Of a stretch of DNA of 64,000 nt, positions 37,056-43,969 are shown piece after piece. Position numbers and translations under genes: made by a program. Origin of the DNA: Streptomyces avidinii (GTDB lineage Bacteria > Actinomycetota > Actinomycetes > Streptomycetales > Streptomycetaceae). The notes below the pieces were generated by a model that was not told the origin of the DNA, searched no databases, and was given only the letters and a program-made list of their open reading frames with translations. Within the stretch, counting starts at the first letter, position 1. Each line of letters opens with the position of its first letter. The DNA is taken from contig NZ_BMVL01000010.1 in the NCBI RefSeq assembly GCF_014650695.1, positions 1-64,000 of the forward strand, read 5' to 3'.

Positions 37056-37249
37056 TGCGGTCCGTTCGGTCACCTGTCATCACCTCTCATATCCGTACCG
37101 TGCTGGACGTCTCTTCGGCACGCTGGCGCGCAGTGGGACTGTGTCCCTGTGCGACGGTCGACTGACGTAGTCGGCGGATTGTCAGTGCTGACTTCTAGGA
37201 TCGTCTCGAATGTTGCATTGGCGAGCAGGCACAGCAGTGGAGGGGCGGA

Positions 37250-38971
37250 ATGGGGTCATCTCAGGGCTCCGGGCGCGTCACAGCGCCCGAGCCGACGATT
37301 GCGCCGATCGCGACGCTCGCGCACCGCGTGCTGTCCGGAGAGATCGTTCTGCCGAAGTACCAGCGGGCGTTCGTCTGGGAGCCGGAACAGGTGCTGTATC
37401 TGCTGGACTCGGTCCGCCGGAACTATCCCATCGGCAGTCTGCTGATGTGGCGTACGTCCGACCGGAGGCTGGCCAGCGGTCACGAGATTGCTGGACTGAC
37501 CACTGTCCCGCAGGTGTCCGGGGCTCCGGTGCAGTACGTCATCGATGGGCAGCAGCGGCTGGCGAGCCTCGTGGGCGCGATGCACGGCGAGGGGGCACGA
37601 TGGAGGATCGGATTCGACCTGGCCCGTGAGGAGTTCCTGTACCTCACGGAGGAAACCCCGGCCGGTGCGCATGTCATTCCCGTGCGCGACCTGGACTCGG
37701 CGGGCTCGATGATGGCGTGGGTTTTGAGGGACAAACCGACGGACGAGCACGTGCGGCGCGCTCAGGCACTGAGCGATCAGTTCCGCGGGTACCAGGTACC
37801 AGTTGTGACCATGCTTGAGGTCACCGAGGAGGACTCGGCCCGCATCTTCGAGCGGATCAACAGCACGGGCACAAGGATGGACATCGTCGATCTTGTGCGC
37901 GCCGGGACCTGGTCGAACGACTTCGACCTCAAGGAGGAGATCGAACAGCTGCTGCAGGTTCTCGACCGAAAGCGGTACGGCCGGGTCGATACCAAGACCA
38001 TGCTCCGCACGATCTCCGCAGCCGCCGGCTTGGGGTTCTCCACGAAGTCCATCCAGGACCTGCGGCGTCTCGACCGCGCGGAGTTGCAGGACGCGGTGAG
38101 CGAGGCCGGCAAGGCGGCCGCTCGAGCGGTCGACTTCCTCTTCACTCAGATCCGGACCCCTCGCGCCGAGGCTCTGCCGTACTACAACCAGTTCGCGGTC
38201 CTGGTGGAGCTGTTCCGGCAACTCCCCAAACCGTCCGCCGATCAGTACGCGGCGATCGGCAGGTGGTTCTGGCTGACGGCGAGCAGCGAGTACTTCAAGG
38301 GCTGGCGCGAGTCACAGATGACGGCTGACCTCGACGCGGTGAGCGCCTTCGTCACCGGCCAGGCGACGGAGATCGAGACCGGGGCGGGGCTGCCGCGCGA
38401 CGTGCTTTGGCAGCGCACGCAGTTCTCACGCGCCAACGCGCCAACCAAGCTGCACGTCCTGCTGATGTCGTACGAGAAGCCGGTGGACCTCAACACCGGT
38501 CAGTCCATCGACACCGACAAGGCGCTGGCCGGGCAGAACGACAAGCAGTTCCATCATTTCTTCCCGCGCGCCTTTCTGAAACGACGCGGAGTGAGCGCGG
38601 CTCGGGCGAACGTGTGCGGAAACCTGATCATGTTGAGTGCGATCACCAACAACGCCATCTCCGACTCTCCGCCCTCCGTGTATCTCAAGGACTTGATCGA
38701 CTGGCACGGCGAGGACACTCTGCGAGCTCGGCTGCGGACCTGTCTCATCGAGGAGGACGCCTACCAGGCTGCTCTGCGGGATGACTACGAGGGCTTCCTG
38801 AAGGCTCGCTCGCGGACCCTGCACGCGCGTCTGATTGACCTGATCGGATCGGCGGCCGAGGGCGGCGCCGACTCGAGGCCGGAGATCACGTCGATCGACG
38901 CCGAGGAGGCCGTGGAGCCAGACCCCGTACCGGACGACGCGGAGCCGTTCGACCGCGACTCGGTCGACTAA
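37250..38971 (+). CDS. DUF262-HNH (GmrSD-like) defence endonuclease
   Basis: 573 residues; ATG preceded by GGAGGGG. The DUF262 (ParB/Srx-like NTPase) domain shows YVIDGQQRLASL (96-107) and ARIFERINSTGTRMDIVDL (198-216). The C-terminal HNH (DUF1524-like) nuclease has HHFFPRAFL (435-443) and GNLIMLSAITNNAISDSPPS (457-476). An acidic tail follows. Proteins with both domains act as Type IV (modification-dependent) or phosphorothioate-sensing restriction enzymes (GmrSD, SspE). 194 bp separate it from the AIPR gene, and radC-like follows after 16 bp. Confidence 0.87.
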   Translation: MGSSQGSGRVTAPEPTIAPIATLAHRVLSGEIVLPKYQRAFVWEPEQVLYLLDSVRRNYPIGSLLMWRTSDRRLASGHEIAGLTTVPQVSGAPVQYVIDGQQRLASLVGAMHGEGARWRIGFDLAREEFLYLTEETPAGAHVIPVRDLDSAGSMMAWVLRDKPTDEHVRRAQALSDQFRGYQVPVVTMLEVTEEDSARIFERINSTGTRMDIVDLVRAGTWSNDFDLKEEIEQLLQVLDRKRYGRVDTKTMLRTISAAAGLGFSTKSIQDLRRLDRAELQDAVSEAGKAAARAVDFLFTQIRTPRAEALPYYNQFAVLVELFRQLPKPSADQYAAIGRWFWLTASSEYFKGWRESQMTADLDAVSAFVTGQATEIETGAGLPRDVLWQRTQFSRANAPTKLHVLLMSYEKPVDLNTGQSIDTDKALAGQNDKQFHHFFPRAFLKRRGVSAARANVCGNLIMLSAITNNAISDSPPSVYLKDLIDWHGEDTLRARLRTCLIEEDAYQAALRDDYEGFLKARSRTLHARLIDLIGSAAEGGADSRPEITSIDAEEAVEPDPVPDDAEPFDRDSVD

Positions 38972-38987
38972 GCCGGGCCTGATCGTC

Positions 38988-39656
38988 ATGCGCATGAGGG
39001 AGGTCCCGGCGCGGGATCGGCCGAGAGAGCGACTGCTCGACCGGGGTACGGAGGCGCTGTCCGACCGGGAGCTTCTCGGACTGCTGCTGGGGGCGGGCCT
39101 GGCCGGCCAGGACGCCGTGGAGCTGGCGGGACGGTTGATCGCCCGGCACGGTGGGCTGCACGCGCTCTCGCGCGTCCCTGCCCATGAGCTTGCTGTCGGT
39201 CTGCCGGGTGTGGGCCCGGCGAAGGCGGCGCGGGTCGCGGCGGCATTCGAGTTGGGACGGCGGGTGGCGGTCCAGCAGGCTCCCGGCCTGCGGCGAATTT
39301 CCGGCTCCGCCGACTTGGCAGCCGTCGCGAGCCCTCTCCTCCGTGGCTTGCGCCATGAACGTGCGGTTCTGGTGACCTGCGACGGGGCGGGCGTGGTCCT
39401 CCGCACCTCCGTCCTCACCGACGGCGCGTCCGACCGCACTCTCGTCCCGGTCCGCGACACCCTTGCCCGCGTTCTCGCCCTCGGCGGCACGGCGTTCGGT
39501 GTCGCCCACAACCACCCCACAGGCCGTCTGACGCCGAGCGACGCCGACCGCCTCGCGACATCCCGCCTTACGGCGGGGGCGGAGGCGGTCGGTCTGCGGT
39601 TCCTCGACCATGTGGTGGTGACGGACGAGGGGTGGCGGAGGATCCCCCCAGGTTGA
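38988..39656 (+). CDS. RadC / JAMM-domain protein (UPF0758)
   Basis: 222 residues. An N-terminal helix-hairpin-helix (VGLPGVGPAKAARVAAAFE, about 69-87) and a C-terminal JAB1/MPN metalloprotease-like core with His174-Asn-His176-Pro and Asp185 (HNHPTGRLTPSDAD). RadC proteins are common in genomic islands and prophages, and despite the name their role is not established. 16 bp after the DUF262-HNH gene, so probably co-transcribed; convergent with hsdS, whose stop is 5 bp away. Confidence 0.88.
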   Translation: MRMREVPARDRPRERLLDRGTEALSDRELLGLLLGAGLAGQDAVELAGRLIARHGGLHALSRVPAHELAVGLPGVGPAKAARVAAAFELGRRVAVQQAPGLRRISGSADLAAVASPLLRGLRHERAVLVTCDGAGVVLRTSVLTDGASDRTLVPVRDTLARVLALGGTAFGVAHNHPTGRLTPSDADRLATSRLTAGAEAVGLRFLDHVVVTDEGWRRIPPG

Positions 39657-39661
39657 CCTGT

Positions 39662-40813
39662 CTACAGCCGCCCGGAAAAGGCGGCGTCGAGCAGCGAAGG
39701 GGGCAGCGCCTGCAGCGTAGGCAAAGAGTGCGCTGCACTCAGGCGTTCGTTCAGCCCGTCGAGGGTGGACGCCACTCGGTCCTGCGTGTCACGCGGCGGT
39801 AGATCGAACCGAATATTTTCGAATCTCTTCATGCCGAGAGTGCGATTTCTGTCCGCGGCGCCGGGTGAACACGCCGAGATCTGACTCAGCCCTTTTCGCG
39901 CCAGGAGATAGTGGCGCAGATAGCTGATATTAACGCGTCCATCCTTCGGCACGTAGAAAAGGAAGCGGTTTGAGGCAACGAATTCCTCTTCATTTTCACT
40001 TGTCATGCCGATCGCTCCCTCCCAGGCCTTGATATTGCTCAGAACCAGTGCCGAATTGGGGAACCTATAGAAGCGCAATTTTCCCAGCTGGCTTCCAGGG
40101 GTCGAGTCATAGCGAATCATCCCGCGACCGAAACCGCGCATGCCGATCGGCCGGTAAATCGCCTCAGGGAGCACGTTGATTTCGTCGCGCTTCAGGGTCA
40201 CAATGTCGCCCATGCGAACAGTTTCGGTGGAGTGTTCTAGGGCTTCGTGAATCATGGATTCTTGCAGACTCACTCGCACGGAAGAAGCGTGTGAACGCAA
40301 CGTTTGTACGGTCATGCACTTCTCCATCGCCGCGTCCAGCTTGTCGGCGATGCGTCGCTGTTCATCCACGTGCGGCAGGGGTACTCGGAGTGCGAGCAAA
40401 CGTTCTGCACTGACCCGCTCTCGACGGGCTCCGATTCCCTTAGATTCGCCTTTCAGCATATCCCAGAAGGCTGGCCAGCCGAACAAGTGCTTCACGTAAC
40501 GACTTTCCCCAACTCCCTCCCTCAGTGAGAAGGTAGGGAATTCCGGGGAAGCGAAGTATCCGTCGAACTCGTCCGGCACTAGCGCGATTGCCCCCTCGAA
40601 CGCTTTGAGGCGGCTCATGACGAACTGTCCGCCGGTCATTCGGTGAAGCGTCTTATAGCTGGTCTGCCCACCTGTAATCTGCTCACGCGCGAACACTCCA
40701 TTGCCGAATCCGCGAACTCCAGCGATGCGATAGGTCTTTTCTGAGGTCACGGCGTGGGCATCGATATTCATGCGAAGGGCGTCACCCAGCGGACGAACGT
40801 CAGGCGCTTTCAT
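39662..40813 (-). CDS. hsdS: Type I restriction-modification specificity subunit HsdS
   Basis: 383 residues. Two target-recognition domains with matching cores (TYRIAGVRGFGNGVF and IYRPIGMRGFGRGMI; RLKAFEGAIAL and NIKAWEGAIGM), each followed by a helical spacer (PHVDEQRRIADKLDAAMEKC and RDTQDRVASTLDGLNERL). It sets the bipartite DNA target for methylation and cleavage. ATGA overlap with hsdM. Its base composition is clearly less GC-rich than hsdM and neighbours, suggesting separate acquisition of the recognition domains. Short for HsdS but complete. Confidence 0.9.
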   Translation of the reverse strand: MKAPDVRPLGDALRMNIDAHAVTSEKTYRIAGVRGFGNGVFAREQITGGQTSYKTLHRMTGGQFVMSRLKAFEGAIALVPDEFDGYFASPEFPTFSLREGVGESRYVKHLFGWPAFWDMLKGESKGIGARRERVSAERLLALRVPLPHVDEQRRIADKLDAAMEKCMTVQTLRSHASSVRVSLQESMIHEALEHSTETVRMGDIVTLKRDEINVLPEAIYRPIGMRGFGRGMIRYDSTPGSQLGKLRFYRFPNSALVLSNIKAWEGAIGMTSENEEEFVASNRFLFYVPKDGRVNISYLRHYLLARKGLSQISACSPGAADRNRTLGMKRFENIRFDLPPRDTQDRVASTLDGLNERLSAAHSLPTLQALPPSLLDAAFSGRL

Positions 40814-42327
40814 CGCTCTCCGCCCAGCCCTTCGCGCAACTCCGTCAGCAACCGGAGGATCTCCTCTTCCGTCTTCACTAGCTCGTCCACCAGCTCCTCC
40901 GGAGTGCGATGAGCCAGCTCATCCCCGATGTGCGGGTTGGAGCGATCGAGGTTGTAGCCGTCCGCGATGATCTCCGTGGCCGGGACGGACCACGCGCGCT
41001 CCCCCGCTTCGCGGCCTTCGCGCGTCTTGCCGCCCCACCAGGCCACGCAGTCGTCGTACTCCTCCAGCCGCTGCGGCTTCGTCTTGGTGTAGCCGCGGCG
41101 GCCCTCAGGGAGCGGGATCTCGTAGAACCAGACGTCCTGCGTGGGCCCGCTCTTCTCGAAGAAGAGGATGTTGGACGGGATCTGGGTGTAGGGCGCGAAG
41201 ACGCCCTGAGGGAGGCGGACGACGGTGTGCAGGTTGCACTCCTTCATCAGCTTCTTCTTGATCTTCGCGCCGATCGAGTTCTCGCCGGAGGCGAAGAGTG
41301 AACCGTTCGGCAGGACGATGGCGCACCGGCCGCCCAGCTTCAGCTGGTCCAGGATCGAGTACAGGAACAGCCAGGCCGTCTCCTGCGTCTGGAAGGCGGA
41401 AGGGAAGGCCGTCACGACCGACGACTCCTCCTCCCCGCCGAACGGCGGGTTGGTGAGGACCACGTCGACCTTGTCCGCCGCCTGCGAGTTCCGCATGGTG
41501 AGCAGTGCGTTCTCCCGGCGGAGCCGGGGGGCGTGCACGCCGTGGAGGAGCAGGTTCATCGAGGCCAGCAGATACGGCAGCGGCTTCTTCTCGATGCCCT
41601 TGAGGTTTGCGTGGAGCTCGCGTTGCTGCGTCTCGGTCTTCACCCTCCCCTCCAGTTCCTCGTGCGCCTGCACCAGGAATCCGCCGGTTCCGCACGCCGG
41701 GTCGAGGATCGTCTCGCCGAGTTCGAGGAACGACTGCCGCACCATGAAGCGGTTGACGGGACGCGGGGTGTAGAACTCGCCGGAGTCGCCGGCCGCGTCG
41801 CGCATCTCTCGGAGGATCGACTCGTAGACGAACGCCATGGTGTGGATGTCGTCGTGCGAGATGAAGTGAATCTTGTTGACGATGTTCACGAGGTCACGCA
41901 GCAGTGTTCCCGACTGCATGCGGTTGACGACGTCCTTGAAGATCAGCGAGATGACGTTGCGTGGGTCCTCCGCCCCCCTGTCGGCCTCCCTGTCCAGGCC
42001 TGCCAGGTAGGGGATGAGCTCGTCGTTGACGAAAGTCTTCAGCTCGTTGCCGCTGAGGTCCTCGTCCGTCGCCCAGTCCGTCCAGCGGTAGGGCTTCTCG
42101 ATCGCCCGGCGGTATCCGCCCGGGTCCAGCGCCTCGCCCTCCTCCTCGACGCGCTCCTGGAACGCCTTAAGGAACAGGAGCCAGGACAGCTGCGGCAACC
42201 GGTCCAGGTCGCCGTTCATGCCGGCGTCCTTGCGCATGGTGTCGCGCGCGGACTTGATCAGGGACGCGAGGCGGGCCTGAGTGGTGACGGGTGCCTTCTC
42301 CGCCGCTTTCCTTCTGGTCGCTGCCAT
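40810..42327 (-). CDS. hsdM: Type I restriction-modification methyltransferase HsdM
   Basis: 505 residues. Helical N-terminal HsdM domain (about 15-160), then an N6-adenine methyltransferase domain with GEFYTP (183-188), AdoMet motif DPACGTGGF (209-217) and catalytic NPPF (293-296). It methylates adenine in the sequence chosen by HsdS. The start codon is one base after the stop of the AbiEii gene (TGACATG), and the stop overlaps the hsdS start, so abiEi-abiEii-hsdM-hsdS form one coupled chain. Confidence 0.94.
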   Translation of the reverse strand: MAATRRKAAEKAPVTTQARLASLIKSARDTMRKDAGMNGDLDRLPQLSWLLFLKAFQERVEEEGEALDPGGYRRAIEKPYRWTDWATDEDLSGNELKTFVNDELIPYLAGLDREADRGAEDPRNVISLIFKDVVNRMQSGTLLRDLVNIVNKIHFISHDDIHTMAFVYESILREMRDAAGDSGEFYTPRPVNRFMVRQSFLELGETILDPACGTGGFLVQAHEELEGRVKTETQQRELHANLKGIEKKPLPYLLASMNLLLHGVHAPRLRRENALLTMRNSQAADKVDVVLTNPPFGGEEESSVVTAFPSAFQTQETAWLFLYSILDQLKLGGRCAIVLPNGSLFASGENSIGAKIKKKLMKECNLHTVVRLPQGVFAPYTQIPSNILFFEKSGPTQDVWFYEIPLPEGRRGYTKTKPQRLEEYDDCVAWWGGKTREGREAGERAWSVPATEIIADGYNLDRSNPHIGDELAHRTPEELVDELVKTEEEILRLLTELREGLGGER

Positions 42328-42328
42328 G

Positions 42329-43270
42329 TCAGTTCAGTCGGTCTTTCTGCTCGTTCCGTCCCGGAAATGCGGTGTCTCCGTCGCCCTTCCCCGCGTCCTC
42401 GGTGAGCGTCCGGGCCCACAGCTCGCGGACCAAGGCCATCGCGGCGGGGAGAGTCGGTGGAATGCCGGTTGCCAACTCCCCGGCGATCTCCGGATAGTCG
42501 TCCTGCCACCGCGGCGGCGGGTCAGGAAGGATGAGGGGAACCTCGTGCGTGGCCCGTACCGCGAACACGTGTCGCACGGCCTTCAAGAGGTCCATGTCTC
42601 CGGAGAGCCCGCTCTCGATCAGGAGCACGAGGTCCACCAGGTCCTTGACCCGGGTGTTGGGCCGATCGCCGTAGTCGCGGGTGAGCGCGTGGAGTTTCTC
42701 CGCGAAGTGCTGACGCCGGTCGACTGCCTCGATCGTACGCGCCGGCGCTCCGGCGAATTCCAGTGTGTTGGGGAGAGGCAGGCGCTCGGTCAGTGTGATC
42801 TCCTCGCCACGGTCGACCGCGTCCACCCTGACACCGGCGAAGATCTTCCCCGCTAGGTGCGCCTCGACGGAGAAGCGCCACCCACCCCGCCCGGCGACGT
42901 CCGCCTTCAGGGTCACCGGCGCGGCGACACGGAACCGGAATCCGTCGGCGTCGAGGTCGCGGTCCAGAGCCTCGATGAGCAGGTCGCGGACCGCATCCCC
43001 GTCAGGACCTCCGCCGGCCGGTGCAGGCCGTACGGCCAGGTCGAGGTCCTTGGTGGTGCGCGCGCGCCCGGTGAAGCGGAACTCCATGACGGCACCGCCT
43101 TTCAGTACCCAGCCGCCGGCGCGGTCCTCGGCCAGCCGCGCCGCGAGGCGGTCGAAGACGACCAGCCGCCGACGTCGAGCCAGGTCCGCACCGGTCTCGG
43201 CGGCCTCCTGCTTGAGTCGCGCCTCCAGCGCCCTCCTCAGATCCGCCGCATCCCGGTACCGCCCGGTCAC
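42329..43270 (-). CDS. AbiEii/AbiGii-family toxin (nucleotidyltransferase)
   Basis: 313 residues. The nucleotidyltransferase core is visible as LKGGAVMEFRF (56-66) and TTKDLDLAV (72-80, the metal-binding DxD), with a later HFAEKLHALTRDYG lysine block. AbiEii is the toxin of the Type IV AbiE toxin-antitoxin and abortive-infection system; related toxins such as MenT add nucleotides to tRNA. Its start overlaps the AbiEi stop by four bases and its stop nearly touches hsdM. Confidence 0.88.
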   Translation of the reverse strand: MTGRYRDAADLRRALEARLKQEAAETGADLARRRRLVVFDRLAARLAEDRAGGWVLKGGAVMEFRFTGRARTTKDLDLAVRPAPAGGGPDGDAVRDLLIEALDRDLDADGFRFRVAAPVTLKADVAGRGGWRFSVEAHLAGKIFAGVRVDAVDRGEEITLTERLPLPNTLEFAGAPARTIEAVDRRQHFAEKLHALTRDYGDRPNTRVKDLVDLVLLIESGLSGDMDLLKAVRHVFAVRATHEVPLILPDPPPRWQDDYPEIAGELATGIPPTLPAAMALVRELWARTLTEDAGKGDGDTAFPGRNEQKDRLN

Positions 43271-43866
43271 GACAGAGCTCCAAGCGCACGCTCGATTCCC
43301 AGCTCGGACCGTGGTCCGCAGAGCTGGGCTGCGTGCAGCAGCTTCCGACGGGTGATCATTCCGCGCTCAAGGGCCTCGGACACCGCGGATTCGAGCACGT
43401 CCTGGTCCTCCCCGTTGGCGGCACTCTCCGCCAGCGCCCTCAGCGGCGTCGTTACCTGGTATCCGTTACGCCCCTCACTGTCTCCGTCGGCGAGATCGGC
43501 ATGGTGCAGGATCACCGCGTCCGTGGTCTGTCGGAAGGTGCGCGGCACGGTGAGATGGATGCGGGAGGGGTTGGCCACCCCCAGATCATGGGCCGCCAGT
43601 GCGCTGGCGTGGGAGATCACCGCGCGGCCCCTGCTCCAGAGCGACCAGCGAACGAACTGCTCGTCGCCTTCGCTTGGAAGGTCAGCGAACTCGCGGAAGC
43701 GGTAGATGGCCCGATCGACCGCGAGCCAGTTGCCGTGCTGCGCGTGATAGCGCTGGGCCTGGTACGAGTACCCCGCCTCCCGGGCTTGAGCGGCGGTGAA
43801 GTACCCCCGCTGTCCGGCGGCGATCCGCCAGAGTGTAGCCCGGGTGTCCGTACGATCTCTGAGCAC
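43267..43866 (-). CDS. AbiEi-family antitoxin / autoregulator
   Basis: 199 residues from the GTG at 43866. The N-terminal winged helix (RGYFTAAQAREAGYSYQAQRYH) is followed by YRFREFADLP and RAVISHASALAAHDLGVANPSRIHLTVP, the AbiEi/DUF4095-like pattern, and a C-terminal helical region. AbiEi both neutralises AbiEii and represses its own promoter by binding inverted repeats; a long inverted repeat lies just upstream. A TACGCT -10 six bases before the GTG suggests leaderless transcription. Confidence 0.87.
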   Translation of the reverse strand: MLRDRTDTRATLWRIAAGQRGYFTAAQAREAGYSYQAQRYHAQHGNWLAVDRAIYRFREFADLPSEGDEQFVRWSLWSRGRAVISHASALAAHDLGVANPSRIHLTVPRTFRQTTDAVILHHADLADGDSEGRNGYQVTTPLRALAESAANGEDQDVLESAVSEALERGMITRRKLLHAAQLCGPRSELGIERALGALS

Positions 43867-43895
43867 CTCCCCAGCGTAGCAGCACTAAAAACACA

Positions 43896-43946
43896 AAGCT
43901 GGCTTTACTTCGATGTGCAATATCAACATCAAAGTAAAGCCAGCTT
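43896..43946 (-). promoter_or_regulatory. 21-bp inverted repeat before abiEi: probable AbiEi operator and hsdR terminator
   Basis: AAGCTGGCTTTACTTCGATGT (43896-43916) pairs with 43926-43946 in 20 of 21 positions around a 9-base spacer. On the minus strand the hairpin is followed by a T-rich run (about 43895-43885), so it could terminate hsdR. It also overlaps the -35 side of the abiEi promoter (TACGCT at 43878-43873). AbiEi proteins are known to bind inverted repeats in their own promoters. Confidence 0.7.
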
Positions 43947-43969
43947 ATACTCCTACGCCTCGCTGCACG

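Noticed and set aside
43896..43946. Small regulatory RNA encoded by the inverted repeat (Type III TA)
   Set aside because: AbiEi is a clear protein antitoxin and there are no tandem RNA repeats; operator or terminator is the simpler reading.
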